Source of the DNA: Jonesia quinghaiensis DSM 15701
Lineage (GTDB): Bacteria > Actinomycetota > Actinomycetes > Actinomycetales > Cellulomonadaceae
Length of the DNA: 64,000 nucleotides
Assembly (NCBI RefSeq): GCF_000423205.1
Contig: NZ_AUHN01000006.1
Coordinates: 1 to 64,000, forward strand
Direction of reading: 5' to 3'
Part shown: positions 8,504 through 17,930 of the stretch, one piece after another
Numbering within the stretch: position 1 is the stretch's first letter
Layout of the letters: each line of letters begins with the position of its first letter
Program-made: the position numbers and the translations under genes
Notes under the pieces: model-generated
Database searches by the model: none
What the model saw: only the letters and a program-made list of their open reading frames with translations
What the model was told of the DNA's origin: nothing

Positions 8504-9735
8504 CCTTGCAACTGCACCCCATTGACCTAGCCATCAGTCACATGAAGCGTGGCGGAATGGTCATCGTTGTCGACGACGCAGACCGTGAAAACGAAGCTGA
8601 CCTCATCATGGCCGCACAAGACGCCACCAGCGAAGACATCGCTTTCATGGTGCGACACACATCAGGAATGCTCTGCGCACCAATGACCGCTGAGCGGGCG
8701 GAACACCTTGACCTCCCACCCATGGTGATGAACAACCAAGACCCCAAACAAACGGCCTACACCATCACCTGCGACGCCACCCATGGCACCACAACAGGGA
8801 TCAGCGCAGCAGACCGCGCCGTGACACTACGTGTCCTCGCTGACCCAGCCACCAACCGCACAGACCTCAACCGACCAGGTCACGTCCTCCCACTCATCGC
8901 GGCACCAGATGGTGTCATGACACGCCGCGGCCACACCGAAGCTGCGGTCGACCTATGCCTGCTCGCCGACAAACACCCCGTAGGGGTCATCGCAGAACTC
9001 GTCAAAGACACCGGAGACATGATGCGCGGTGAGGACCTCATGGAGTTCTCCCGCACCCACGACCTCCCCATCATCTCCATCGCTGACCTCGTCACCTGGA
9101 GAGCCGCAACAAACCTGCTCGCCAACACCAACGCAGTGCCCCAACAAACACCACCCATCACCCTGCCCACCCCCAGAGGCAACTACACCGTGCACGCCTG
9201 GCGGTTCACCACAAACCACGGCGAAACCGTTGAACACCTCACCCTGTCCACATGGACCCCGGCCATGCACACCACCCCAGCAGTAAGAGTCCACTCAGAA
9301 TGCCTCACCGGAGACGTCTTCGGCTCATCACGCTGTGACTGCGGTGACCAACTAGCCGGAGCGCTGCACTACATCAACACAGTGCCAGGCATCGTGGTGT
9401 ACATGCGCGGACACGAAGGCCGAGGCATCGGCCTATTCGACAAAATTCGTGCCTACCACCTCCAAGACCAGGGATACGACACCGTCGACGCCAACACTGC
9501 ACTGGGGTTCGCACCCGACCAACGCACCTGGGAACACGCGGCCGCCATGCTCTCAGCTCTCGGAGCACACGACATCAACCTCCTCACCAACAACCCCGCA
9601 AAACGAACCGGGCTCGAACTACACGGCATGACCGTGAGCACAACAACAAGCATCGAACAGCCCCCAACACCCCACAACGAAACCTACCTGCGCACCAAAA
9701 AAATGCGCATGGACCACCAACTCAACAACGTCTAA
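8500..9735 (+). CDS. ribBA: Bifunctional DHBP synthase / GTP cyclohydrolase II
   Basis: This fusion makes both precursors: the N-terminal half turns ribulose 5-phosphate into 3,4-dihydroxy-2-butanone 4-phosphate and the C-terminal half opens GTP. The DHBP domain (about 1-200) has [13 protein letters not shown], with Asn for the usual Asp or Glu, and NRPGHVLPL with the catalytic His. The cyclohydrolase half has the zinc cysteines in [17 protein letters not shown] and [12 protein letters not shown]. At 411 residues the length is normal. ATG overlaps the ribE stop by 4 nt, so the operon is tightly coupled. Confidence 0.96.
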   Translation: MTLQLHPIDLAISHMKRGGMVIVVDDADRENEADLIMAAQDATSEDIAFMVRHTSGMLCAPMTAERAEHLDLPPMVMNNQDPKQTAYTITCDATHGTTTGISAADRAVTLRVLADPATNRTDLNRPGHVLPLIAAPDGVMTRRGHTEAAVDLCLLADKHPVGVIAELVKDTGDMMRGEDLMEFSRTHDLPIISIADLVTWRAATNLLANTNAVPQQTPPITLPTPRGNYTVHAWRFTTNHGETVEHLTLSTWTPAMHTTPAVRVHSECLTGDVFGSSRCDCGDQLAGALHYINTVPGIVVYMRGHEGRGIGLFDKIRAYHLQDQGYDTVDANTALGFAPDQRTWEHAAAMLSALGAHDINLLTNNPAKRTGLELHGMTVSTTTSIEQPPTPHNETYLRTKKMRMDHQLNNV

Positions 9736-9748
9736 GGAGACAACTCTC

Positions 9749-10222
9749 ATGGCTGGACACGGAGCCCCCGACGCACACCTCACCCCCGTAACTCACACCA
9801 TGCGCGTCGCAATCATCGCTGCCCAATGGCACGAACAACTCATGACTCAACTCGTAGACTCAGCAACTCGCGCCGCTACCGATGCACACGTGGAGTACAC
9901 CGTGGTCCGCGTTCCCGGGACATTTGAGTTGCCCGTCGCTGCTGCTACGCTCGCAGACACTTATGACGCACTAGTGGTGCTTGGTGTGGTCATTCGGGGC
10001 GGAACGCCTCACTTTGACTACGTGTGCCAAGGCGTGACCCAAGGTATTACGACGGTGTCTGTGACCACGCGAACCCCCATTGGATTTGGTGTGTTGACTT
10101 GTGACACGGAAGAGCAAGCTATTGCGCGTGCTGGCGGCCCAGGGGCAGTGGAAGATAAAGGCTACGAGGCAGCATCAGCGGCGATCATGACCTGGCAAGA
10201 GTTGCGTAAAGTAGGGGTATGA
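9749..10222 (+). CDS. ribH: 6,7-dimethyl-8-ribityllumazine synthase
   Basis: Lumazine synthase condenses the RibBA and RibD products into the substrate of RibE and usually forms icosahedral shells. The 157-residue protein has [14 protein letters not shown] for ribityl binding and GGTPHFDYV with the catalytic His. AAGGAG precedes ATG 9749. The first ~50 codons are C-rich at the third position like ribD-ribBA, after which the gene becomes richer in G and T, an abrupt shift near 9900. The stop overlaps the next gene by 4 nt. Confidence 0.96.
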   Translation: MAGHGAPDAHLTPVTHTMRVAIIAAQWHEQLMTQLVDSATRAATDAHVEYTVVRVPGTFELPVAAATLADTYDALVVLGVVIRGGTPHFDYVCQGVTQGITTVSVTTRTPIGFGVLTCDTEEQAIARAGGPGAVEDKGYEAASAAIMTWQELRKVGV

Positions 10223-10524
10223 CTTCCACGCCGCCACCGGTTGACACCTCAAAAGAACTTTCGAGTCTCCGTACTGCTCTGATGTGGGTGGTCTTGGGGC
10301 TGGTTGCGGTGTGCACGCTCATCATTGCTTTGGTGAGCGCGCGCACTGGTGTTTATGCCATGTCTGGTTTGATCGGCCTCATCGGGTGTGCGCGTTTGGT
10401 GTTACCAGGTGCGCCTTTTGGTATCTCTGCACGTAGCCGCCTGTTTGATGTGGCGTGGTGCTGGGGTATCGCTGGCTCGTTGGCGTTTTTGGCGACCTCC
10501 TCGTCGGCGATGCAGTCGCTATAG
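10219..10524 (+). CDS. DUF3017 family small membrane protein
   Basis: A 101-residue protein with a short polar start and three hydrophobic segments, and a conserved LVLP...[11 protein letters not shown] loop between the second and third. This pattern fits DUF3017, a small actinobacterial membrane family of unknown role, often beside folate or TCA genes. It overlaps ribH by 4 nt, so it is the last gene of the riboflavin operon here. I cannot say whether it has anything to do with flavins; transport has not been shown for the family. Confidence 0.75.
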   Translation: MTSTPPPVDTSKELSSLRTALMWVVLGLVAVCTLIIALVSARTGVYAMSGLIGLIGCARLVLPGAPFGISARSRLFDVAWCWGIAGSLAFLATSSSAMQSL

Positions 10525-10568
10525 CAACTGCTCTGGATGTGTGCGTGAGTGTCCGCGGACAGAAAGTA

Positions 10569-10582
10569 TCTTGATATCAAGA
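10569..10582 (+). promoter_or_regulatory. 14-bp palindrome upstream of icd
   Basis: TCTTGATATCAAGA is a perfect palindrome 57 bp before the icd start, in a 114-bp intergenic stretch. It looks like a dimeric repressor site, but I cannot name the protein. Confidence 0.5.
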
Positions 10583-10638
10583 AATCGGCTAAAGTGGGGA
10601 CGGCAGATGTGAACCCCAGACCAAGGAGAGTTGCTCGC

Positions 10639-11859
10639 ATGGGCAAGATCAAGGTTGTTAATCCGGTCGTCGAACTCGATGGTGACGAGATGACCCGCAT
10701 CATCTGGCAGTTCATCAAGGACCGCCTCATCCACCCTTACCTCGACATTGATCTTAAGTACTACGATCTGTCGATCCAGCACCGTGATGCCACTGATGAC
10801 CAAGTCACCGTGGACGCAGCCAACGCCATTAAGCAGTACAACGTCGGTGTGAAGTGCGCGACTATCACTCCTGATGAAGCCCGTGTTGAGGAATTCGGCT
10901 TGAAGAAGATGTGGGTTTCCCCTAACGGGACAATCCGTAACATTCTTGGTGGTGTGGTCTTCCGTGAACCCATCATTATTTCCAACATTCCACGGCTCGT
11001 CCCTGGGTGGAACAAGCCCATCATCATTGGCCGTCACGCACACGGCGACCAGTACAAGTCCACCAACTTCAAGGTTCCTGGTCCGGGAAAAATCACCATG
11101 ACCTTTGAGCCAGCCGACGGCTCAGCGCCTCAGCAGTTTGAGGTAGTCACCATGCCTGAAGAGGGCGGCGTGGCGATGGGAATGTACAACTTCAACGAGT
11201 CCATCAAGGACTTCGCCCGGGCATCCTTCGCGTACGGGTTGCAGCGCAACTTCCCCGTGTATCTGTCCACAAAGAACACGATCCTTAAGGCCTACGACGG
11301 CCAGTTCAAGGACCTGTTCCAAGAGGTCTTCGACGCTGAGTACAAAGATCAGTTTGATGCCGCAGGCCTGACCTACGAGCACCGCCTCATCGATGACATG
11401 GTTGCTTCAGCCATGAAGTGGGAAGGCGGCTACGTCTGGGCATGCAAAAACTACGACGGCGACGTCCAATCTGACACCGTGGCACAGGGCTTCGGTTCCC
11501 TGGGTCTCATGACATCAGTACTGATGACCCCAGACGGCAAAACTGTCGAAGCAGAAGCAGCCCACGGCACAGTGACACGTCACTACCGCCAGCACCAGCA
11601 GGGCAAGCCAACGTCCACCAACCCCATTGCGTCAATCTTCGCGTGGACACGTGGTCTAATGCACCGCGGAAAGTTGGACAACACACCTGAGGTCATCGAG
11701 TTCGCTAAGACACTCGAAGATGTCGTCATCACAACCGTTGAGTCTGGCAAAATGACGAAGGACCTCGCTTTGCTCATTTCTAAGGAGCAAGAGTTCCTCA
11801 CCACGGAAGAGTTCCTCGCAGCTATTGACGAGAACCTTTCAGCACGCCTCGGAGCATAA
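10639..11859 (+). CDS. icd: NADP-dependent isocitrate dehydrogenase
   Basis: Converts isocitrate to 2-oxoglutarate with NADPH in the TCA cycle. The 406-residue protein is of the eukaryotic-like dimeric type: it starts [20 protein letters not shown], has [12 protein letters not shown], the metal-binding [11 protein letters not shown] and the NADP-binding [12 protein letters not shown]. The frame stays open to 10549, but AAGGAGAG at 10623-10630 and the conserved N-terminus fix ATG 10639. It stands alone between DUF3017 and a terminator. A palindrome upstream may be its operator. Confidence 0.96.
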   Translation: MGKIKVVNPVVELDGDEMTRIIWQFIKDRLIHPYLDIDLKYYDLSIQHRDATDDQVTVDAANAIKQYNVGVKCATITPDEARVEEFGLKKMWVSPNGTIRNILGGVVFREPIIISNIPRLVPGWNKPIIIGRHAHGDQYKSTNFKVPGPGKITMTFEPADGSAPQQFEVVTMPEEGGVAMGMYNFNESIKDFARASFAYGLQRNFPVYLSTKNTILKAYDGQFKDLFQEVFDAEYKDQFDAAGLTYEHRLIDDMVASAMKWEGGYVWACKNYDGDVQSDTVAQGFGSLGLMTSVLMTPDGKTVEAEAAHGTVTRHYRQHQQGKPTSTNPIASIFAWTRGLMHRGKLDNTPEVIEFAKTLEDVVITTVESGKMTKDLALLISKEQEFLTTEEFLAAIDENLSARLGA

Positions 11860-11886
11860 GCTCACCCGCACGCAATCATGTGAATG

Positions 11887-11916
11887 GAGGGCACCCGCCA
11901 CATGGCGGGTGCCCTC
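11887..11916 (+). terminator. Terminator after icd
   Basis: A perfect 14-bp stem (11887-11900 with 11903-11916), ending in CTCTTGG, 27 nt after the icd stop. It also faces the end of the convergent TetR gene. Confidence 0.8.
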
Positions 11917-11924
11917 TTGGTGTG

Positions 11925-12695
11925 TCAAGATGCGGGCCGCGTCATAGATCTGATGAGCTCAGGGAGCAACCGGGCTATCAATGATCCATGACGTGGTGAT
12001 GGATCCGTGGCACTCGGCGACTGTGTGGGTTCCCGGCCAGCGTCAATGATGTCGTTGCGGGTTGAGCGCGCGGACAGTGCAACGATGAGTTCCACCAAGT
12101 CGGTTAACGAGCACACTGGGACAAGATTGAACGACTCCATAATGGCGTGGAGTATGTCGACCAACGCCGCATAGAACTGCGTTGAATCTTCTGCGAGGCT
12201 GCCAGCTGATTCGGGAAACCTGATCTCGTAGGTCGCAAATTCGTTCCACAGAAGGTAGCGCTCGCGGTCGCGGGGGAGTACCTGGAGCAGTATTTCTACC
12301 GCGCCGTCGATGGCGTTGGAGTGCGTTGGGCTCCAGGTGCTGAGCACGTTTTCGACGTTTTCTAGCATGCCGTGCCATTCGAGGCGCGCTACTTCAAAGA
12401 CGAAGTGGTCCATGTCGGTGAAGTTTGAATAAAACGCACCTCGGGTGAAACCTGCTTGCGAGGTGATGTCACCTACGGATGTTCCGGCAACGCCTCTATT
12501 AGCGATGAGTTCACGCCCTGCGGTAAGCAGGGCGGTCTGGGTGCTCGCGCGTCGGTCGGTGGGGGTGGAATGGCGCAGTTGGCGCACGGTGGCACGACGT
12601 GCAGAGAGATGCGCGGACATGCTGGTTGCTAGTGCTTGCCGGGCACTGTGGTTTCCTGTCTGCTCCATCACATCAGGATACAGGTGTGTCTTCAT
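11925..12695 (-). CDS. TetR family regulator, partner of the YhgE/Pip gene
   Basis: A 256-residue TetR-type repressor. The DNA-binding domain (about residues 50-100) reads TALLTAGRELIANRG, then TSVGDITSQAGFTRGAFYSNF. The C-terminal ligand domain is unrecognised. A basic ~45-residue extension precedes the helix-turn-helix. The start is uncertain: ATG 12695 and ATG 12668 both lack a clear ribosome binding site, and the frame runs open to 12866 across the operators. It is divergent from the YhgE/Pip gene at 12812, and inverted repeats lie between them. It probably represses itself and that gene. Confidence 0.85.
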   Translation of the reverse strand: MKTHLYPDVMEQTGNHSARQALATSMSAHLSARRATVRQLRHSTPTDRRASTQTALLTAGRELIANRGVAGTSVGDITSQAGFTRGAFYSNFTDMDHFVFEVARLEWHGMLENVENVLSTWSPTHSNAIDGAVEILLQVLPRDRERYLLWNEFATYEIRFPESAGSLAEDSTQFYAALVDILHAIMESFNLVPVCSLTDLVELIVALSARSTRNDIIDAGREPTQSPSATDPSPRHGSLIARLLPELIRSMTRPAS

Positions 12696-12760
12696 ATGTT
12701 GCCCACGACGGATACAGGTGTGTATCGTTTTGTTGAGTAGTTCGATACATACCTGTATCG
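12676..12760 (+). promoter_or_regulatory. Operator-like inverted repeats between TetR and YhgE genes
   Basis: Two inverted repeats share the half-site GATACA and a 4-nt spacer: 12711-12726 (GATACA-ggtg-TGTATC) and 12743-12760 (CGATACA-tacc-TGTATCG). A third, partial copy with the same left half (GGATACAGGTGTGT) lies at 12676-12689. They fill the space between the divergent genes, where a TetR dimer would be expected to bind. Confidence 0.75.
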
Positions 12761-12811
12761 AAGTGTGTTGTTGGACGATGCACGCACGCATCGAGAGATG
12801 GAAGTACCACC

Positions 12812-15451
12812 ATGAGCGCACCCAACGCGCCGCGCCGTATGCCGCACATGACACGCAGCACCACAATGAACTTCGTCATTTTGGCCATCATCGCGTGTAT
12901 CCCACTGATGTACGCCGGGCTCCTCAGCTTTGCCTACCAAGACCCAGTGGAAAACGTCTCGGACATGAAAGCGGCAGTCGTGAACCTCGACTCTGCATAC
13001 ACAACCACGCTGTCCACGGGCGACACCGAAACATTTGACCTGGGCGCTGAACTGGAAAACACCCTGACAGATCCAGCAGACGGCGAAGATGTTGGATTCA
13101 CCTGGAAGCCCATGACTGAAGACGAGGCGAAAAAAGCCCTGACTAGTGAAGACATCAGGGCGTACATGGTCATCCCAGAGAACTTCTCCGCAACAGCCGG
13201 GACCTTGGGAACGCCGCAGGCAGCAACCACACAACCGGTGAAACTCGACATCGTGACTGATGACTCCGTCAACTACCTGACCGGGACCATGGCGCGCACC
13301 GTAGCAGTGACTCTCCAAGATCGGTTATCAGCCCAAGCCGCTGACCAGTACATCAACACGGTGCTGGTGTCGATGACAAGTGTCCACGATGGTTTCAGTG
13401 AAGCGGCAGACGGGTCCAACACTCTTGCTGAAGGGGCCACAGATCTCCACGAGGGACTAGTAACGCTCGATGACGCACTGACCAGTGCACACGACGGTGC
13501 TGGCGAACTCGCAAACGGTGCCGGTGAACTCGCAAACGGCGCTGGTGATCTTGCGGCAGGAACTGGTGACCTGTCACAGGGCGCAACACGACTCTCTGGG
13601 GGCGTGGGCCAACTACACGCAGCCATTCCTGAACTCGCTGATGGTGCATCACAACTAGCAGGCGGGGTGGACAGTGCACACGACGGTGCAACTGCACTTG
13701 CCTCAGGTGCAACAACACTGCAAGACGGGGTAGGGCAGTACACCAAAGGCGTAGACAAACTCGCGGACGGTATCGCTACTCTCGCTGGTTCAGCAGACGG
13801 TTTACGCGACGGAGCTCAAGGCATCGACAAAGGAGCTGCGTCACTGAATAAAAAGTTAGGACAATATGCCGACGCCAGCGGCCAGTTCTCAGGGAAAGTA
13901 ACGCAACTATCTGCTGGGCAAGAAAAACTCGCAACAAGCGCATCAGCGCTCAACAATGCTGTGGGCGAACTCGCTGCACAGTGCACCGCAGCAGGCGGTG
14001 CAGCCCAGTTCTGCGCATCTCTCGACGAGGTCGCTCAGCAACACAACAACCTCGCTGATTCAGCCTCAACTCTGTCAACGAACAGCGCCGCCCTCAGTGG
14101 TGCCGCACAAGAACTCACAACATCAGCTGGGCAACTCGCTGAAGGATCAGCGGGATTAGCTACCGGGGCCAGCCAACTGTCGACAAGCATCGGGAAAATC
14201 TCTGATACCGCAGCAGATAAAACGGTGCTTGGAGCATTGAACTCAGCACAACAAGGAGCCGAAAAACTTAGCGACCAGTCCGGTGCACTACGCAAAGGTG
14301 TGAAGTCCCTCAGCGCAGGCGCAACCAGCCTGAGCGAAGGCACAAACACGCTGGCAACAGGTGCCCAAGCGTTAACCTCTGGACTCCCCACACTGACCGA
14401 TTCAGTGGGTCAACTCGACACCGGCGCTCGACACCTCGCCGCAGGTGCCAACAAAGCAGCCACAGGCGCCCAACAACTTGCAACAGGTGCTGGTGTACTC
14501 GCTGACGGGGCAAACACCCTCAATGGCGGTCTCGGCGAAATAGGGGAGGGAGCCAACGATGCGACGAACGGCGCGGAACAACTCGCAGACGGGTCAACAA
14601 ACCTCTGGGAAGCATTAAGTGACGGCGCCGAGCAGGTCCCAACATACACAGAACCCGAACAGCAGAGCATTGCAGAAACAGCATCAGCGATCGCCGATGT
14701 TTCCCCTGTGCGCCTCAACGCAGTCCACAACGCTGGTGCCGGGTTCGCCCCCATGTTTATGGCACTTTCCCTATGGATTGGTGGAATCGCTCTCTTCCTC
14801 GTCATGCCAGCACTTGACCGCCGACACTCCACTACAGAGAAATGGTGGATGAGCGCTACCCGTCCCATGGCCATTGCAGCTGTGGTTGGCGTCGTCCAGG
14901 CAACACTAGCCATGGTGCTCGTGAATACCCTTGTTGAACTGAACGCAGAAAACCTGTGGGGGCTTATAGCAATCGCAGTGCTGTCATCCTTGACGTTCAT
15001 CGCTGTGAACCAAGCGTGCGTTGCACTGCTCAGCTACCGAGGCAGGTTCGTCTCCCTCGTGCTGCTCATTGTGCAGATTACGGCGATGGGTGGAACGTTC
15101 CCCGTTGAAACCGCACCACAGTTCTTCCAAGACGTTCATGCACACCTGCCAATGACGTGGACCCAGTACGCCATCCGCGCGATGATCGCCGGCGAAGGTG
15201 TAGACGGAGCTATCACCCAGTGCCTACTCCACTTGGCTCTGTGGTTCAGTGTGGCTATTGCGCTGGTGTTTGTGAGTGCGTGGGTGCGTGCCGGGCGTCG
15301 TCCTCTAGCCCATGACAACGCAAACCTCGCCGACACACTTGACAGCGAAAATGCACCGTTTGGCACCGATGGTTTAGAGGTCGAGGACACCAACGACATC
15401 GATGAAGCAGTCGACACGCTAGTAGGTAGCGGGTCAGGGCGCCACGCCTGA
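12812..15451 (+). CDS. YhgE/Pip domain membrane protein
   Basis: An 879-residue protein of the YhgE/Pip (phage infection protein) family. One membrane segment lies near residues 20-40, followed by a large extracytoplasmic region and about five membrane helices at 650-830 of ABC-2 permease type. Residues ~190-610 consist of a degenerate 7-residue repeat of the type LA-GA-xLxxG (Gly, Ala, Asp rich), likely an extended helical stalk. Family roles include phage adsorption in lactococci and type VII or surface-related export; the function here is unknown. It is divergent from a TetR gene with shared operators, so it is probably inducible. Confidence 0.85.
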   Translation: MSAPNAPRRMPHMTRSTTMNFVILAIIACIPLMYAGLLSFAYQDPVENVSDMKAAVVNLDSAYTTTLSTGDTETFDLGAELENTLTDPADGEDVGFTWKPMTEDEAKKALTSEDIRAYMVIPENFSATAGTLGTPQAATTQPVKLDIVTDDSVNYLTGTMARTVAVTLQDRLSAQAADQYINTVLVSMTSVHDGFSEAADGSNTLAEGATDLHEGLVTLDDALTSAHDGAGELANGAGELANGAGDLAAGTGDLSQGATRLSGGVGQLHAAIPELADGASQLAGGVDSAHDGATALASGATTLQDGVGQYTKGVDKLADGIATLAGSADGLRDGAQGIDKGAASLNKKLGQYADASGQFSGKVTQLSAGQEKLATSASALNNAVGELAAQCTAAGGAAQFCASLDEVAQQHNNLADSASTLSTNSAALSGAAQELTTSAGQLAEGSAGLATGASQLSTSIGKISDTAADKTVLGALNSAQQGAEKLSDQSGALRKGVKSLSAGATSLSEGTNTLATGAQALTSGLPTLTDSVGQLDTGARHLAAGANKAATGAQQLATGAGVLADGANTLNGGLGEIGEGANDATNGAEQLADGSTNLWEALSDGAEQVPTYTEPEQQSIAETASAIADVSPVRLNAVHNAGAGFAPMFMALSLWIGGIALFLVMPALDRRHSTTEKWWMSATRPMAIAAVVGVVQATLAMVLVNTLVELNAENLWGLIAIAVLSSLTFIAVNQACVALLSYRGRFVSLVLLIVQITAMGGTFPVETAPQFFQDVHAHLPMTWTQYAIRAMIAGEGVDGAITQCLLHLALWFSVAIALVFVSAWVRAGRRPLAHDNANLADTLDSENAPFGTDGLEVEDTNDIDEAVDTLVGSGSGRHA
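13496..13558 (+). repeat. Three tandem 21-bp repeats in the YhgE/Pip gene
   Basis: Copies at 13496-13516, 13517-13537 and 13538-13558. The first two differ at two bases; the third is more diverged. Each encodes a GAGELAN-type heptad, so the stalk seems to have grown by local duplication and may vary in length between strains. Confidence 0.8.
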
Positions 15452-15545
15452 CCATAGACCAGCGTGTCCGATAGAGCGCAGAGTGCGCTGTGACACATAG
15501 GATGGGTGGAAGGCCGTAAGTCCCACCCATTCTAGGAGTAGCAGC

Positions 15546-16532
15546 GTGGCAACACCTCAGAACGTGACCATTACAGGAGGCGCAGGCCAGATCGGTTATG
15601 CCTTGGCTTTTCGGATCGCCAACGGAGAAGTTTTTGGCCCCGACGTGCCAGTAGCAATCAGGCTCCTTGAAATCCCCTCAGCGACACAAGCCGCTGAGGG
15701 GGTTGCCATGGAACTAGACGACTGTGCTTTCCCGCTATTGACCTCAGTGAACGTCTATGACGACACAACCGCGGCATTTGACGGCGTGAATGCCGCATTC
15801 CTTGTCGGAGCGAAACCGCGTAGCCAAGGAATGGAACGAGCGGACCTACTCACCGCCAATGCCGGAATCTTCGTCCCGCAAGGCAACGCCCTCAATGAGG
15901 GAGCCGCACATGATGTCCGTGTACTGGTAGTGGGCAACCCCGCAAACACCAACGCATGGATCACTGCGACAAACGCCCCAGACATCCCCCGAGACCGGTT
16001 CACTGCAATGACTCGTCTTGACCACACCCGAGCGCTTGCCCAACTAGCAGCCAAACTACATGTACCCACCGCCGACATCACGCGAGTAACAATCTGGGGA
16101 AACCACTCCGCCAAGCAATACCCCGATGTCAGCCACGCCCTCGTTGGGGACCGCAGTGTTACTGACCTGCTCAATGATGACCACTGGGTACAAGGAGAGT
16201 TCATCGACACCGTCGCCAAACGTGGGGCTGCCATCATTGCTGCTCGTGGTGCGTCCTCAGCGGCATCTGCCGCCAATGCGGCAGTGTGGCACATGCGTGA
16301 TTGGGTACAAGGAACACCAGCAGGGGATTGGACCTCCGTGGCTCTGCCATCAGACGGTTCATACAACGTGCCAGACGGCTTAGTGTCGTCATTCCCCGCG
16401 GTGAGCATCGATGGGACATGGCAGATCGTTCCAGGGCTCGACATCACCGAATTTTCCCGAGAAAAAATCGCCCTATCAGTCGAAGAACTCCTCAGCGAAC
16501 AACAAGCAGTGTCAGCGCTCGGCATCGGGTGA
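15546..16532 (+). CDS. mdh: Malate dehydrogenase
   Basis: NAD-dependent interconversion of malate and oxaloacetate in the TCA cycle. The 328-residue length and motifs fit the actinobacterial cytosolic type: [17 protein letters not shown] for [18 protein letters not shown] with substrate arginines, VGNPANTNA, and the catalytic His in [11 protein letters not shown]. The start is GTG 15546 with AGGAG at 15534-15538. A short hairpin (15502-15509 with 15523-15530) ends just before this ribosome binding site. The gene is monocistronic, 4 kb from icd. Confidence 0.96.
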   Translation: MATPQNVTITGGAGQIGYALAFRIANGEVFGPDVPVAIRLLEIPSATQAAEGVAMELDDCAFPLLTSVNVYDDTTAAFDGVNAAFLVGAKPRSQGMERADLLTANAGIFVPQGNALNEGAAHDVRVLVVGNPANTNAWITATNAPDIPRDRFTAMTRLDHTRALAQLAAKLHVPTADITRVTIWGNHSAKQYPDVSHALVGDRSVTDLLNDDHWVQGEFIDTVAKRGAAIIAARGASSAASAANAAVWHMRDWVQGTPAGDWTSVALPSDGSYNVPDGLVSSFPAVSIDGTWQIVPGLDITEFSREKIALSVEELLSEQQAVSALGIG

Positions 16533-16624
16533 CAGGCTGATAAATCAACAGGTAAAAGTGCCACGGCACACTGACGTGATCAGGAAGACTGGCTCCCGGT
16601 GATTTACCGGTAAAGTAGCGTGCT

Positions 16625-17926
16625 GTGCACACACCCCCACGCCGTAAGAGCCTTGTTTGGCATGTCGATTTTCGCCAACTATGGATCGCTGATGCGCTCA
16701 GCCAAGTAGGAGCCCAACTCACAGCTCTCGCACTACCAATTTACGCCGTGCAGTATCTCGGCGCCTCAGAGCTAGAGATGGGTTATCTCTCTTCCTCGCA
16801 AACAATCGCGTTCCTCATCCTTGGGTTGCCCGCCGGGGTGTGGGTTGACCGAATGCTTAAACGCTCAGTACTCATCTGGTCAGATGTTCTGCGAGCGTTA
16901 GTTCTTGGCGCTGTCGTCGCCTTCGCAGTAACAGGCAACGGCTCTATGGCGATGCTGTATATAGCTGGTGTCATCCTGTCAGTGGCGACCGTGTTCTTTG
17001 ACATCGCTCACCTGTCGTACCTTCCAGGGTTAGTGGGCCTCAAACACATCTCGGAAGGGAACACGAAACTTCAAGCAACCTACTCCATCGCCGCAGTTGC
17101 AGTGCCTGCGGTTGGCGGGTTGCTCCTTCGGGTTGTTTCAGCACCATTGCTTATCGCCGTCAACGTGGTGACTTATGTTGTGTCAGTGGTTTTCCTTGGG
17201 CGGATTCGCCACCGTGAACAACTTCCAGACCGTAGCCAACAGCTTCCGCTGTTGCCTGCAATCCGTGAAGGGCTCACATTCATTGTGACCACCCCACTAT
17301 TGAACCGCTTGGTGTTTGTCACAGCGGTTAGTGCCTTTTTCTCCACTATGGGCTGGGCGATGGTCACCTTCTATGTCCTGACCACGTTGGATTTGGGAGA
17401 AGGCGCGTTGGGGGTCATCATGTCCGCTTCAGCGGTGGGAGGAATCCTTGGTGCAATCTTCGCCCGCATGGCTACCGTGTGGATTGGTGAGGGGCGAATC
17501 ATTGCGTTGTCTGCGCTCGCAAGCCCGATCATGTTCGCGGGGATCCCTTTGGCTTGGCACCTGCGACACGAGTTGAACCCACAAATCACCTTGATTGTTG
17601 CGGGTTTCTTGATGCAAATTTCGGTGACTCTCTTCAACGTCGCCCAGGTGAGTTTCCGCCAGCGTCTGTGCCCGCCACACCTGTTGGGACGGATGAATGC
17701 ATCGTTTCGTTTTATTGTCTGGGGAACGATGCCGTTCGCCGGAGTTGTTGGCGGAATGATTGCACATCAGTTTGGTGTGGTCACGATGTTGTGGGTGGTT
17801 GTTATTGGTGAAATAGCGGCTGCGCTGCCCTTGGTGTTTTCCCGTTTTATGACGTTGCGTGAACTGCCTTCGACTGTGGTGGAGACGGTGGAAGACACCA
17901 CGGACCCCACCACAGACGAGCGTTAG
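16625..17926 (+). CDS. MFS transporter, MFS_3/EntS-like
   Basis: A 433-residue permease with about 11-12 hydrophobic segments. It starts with the WHVDFRQLWIADALSQVGAQLTALALP pattern (only partly quoted) and has the loop GVWVDRMLKR between helices 2 and 3, typical of the group containing enterobactin and macrolide exporters. The likely role is drug or siderophore efflux, but the substrate cannot be read from sequence. GTG 16625 is the best start, though no strong ribosome binding site precedes it. It converges with purU at a distance of only 4 nt. Confidence 0.83.
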   Translation: MHTPPRRKSLVWHVDFRQLWIADALSQVGAQLTALALPIYAVQYLGASELEMGYLSSSQTIAFLILGLPAGVWVDRMLKRSVLIWSDVLRALVLGAVVAFAVTGNGSMAMLYIAGVILSVATVFFDIAHLSYLPGLVGLKHISEGNTKLQATYSIAAVAVPAVGGLLLRVVSAPLLIAVNVVTYVVSVVFLGRIRHREQLPDRSQQLPLLPAIREGLTFIVTTPLLNRLVFVTAVSAFFSTMGWAMVTFYVLTTLDLGEGALGVIMSASAVGGILGAIFARMATVWIGEGRIIALSALASPIMFAGIPLAWHLRHELNPQITLIVAGFLMQISVTLFNVAQVSFRQRLCPPHLLGRMNASFRFIVWGTMPFAGVVGGMIAHQFGVVTMLWVVVIGEIAAALPLVFSRFMTLRELPSTVVETVEDTTDPTTDER

Positions 17927-17930
17927 GAAT

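Noticed and set aside
12696-12866. N-terminal extension of the TetR gene to 12866
   Set aside because: It would cross the promoter-operator region and the divergent gene start; the added residues resemble nothing in TetR proteins.
12445-13038. Long open frame opposite the TetR gene and across the operators
   Set aside because: It runs antisense to a clear TetR domain, has no ribosome binding site, and its residues (Cys, Arg, His rich) look like shadow translation.
15755-16564. 269-codon open frame opposite mdh
   Set aside because: A third-position effect of GC-rich coding DNA; Ser/Ala/Arg-rich and no motif.
16540-16620. Riboswitch or terminator between mdh and the MFS gene
   Set aside because: Short A/T-rich similarity between the two sides, but no stem of convincing length.
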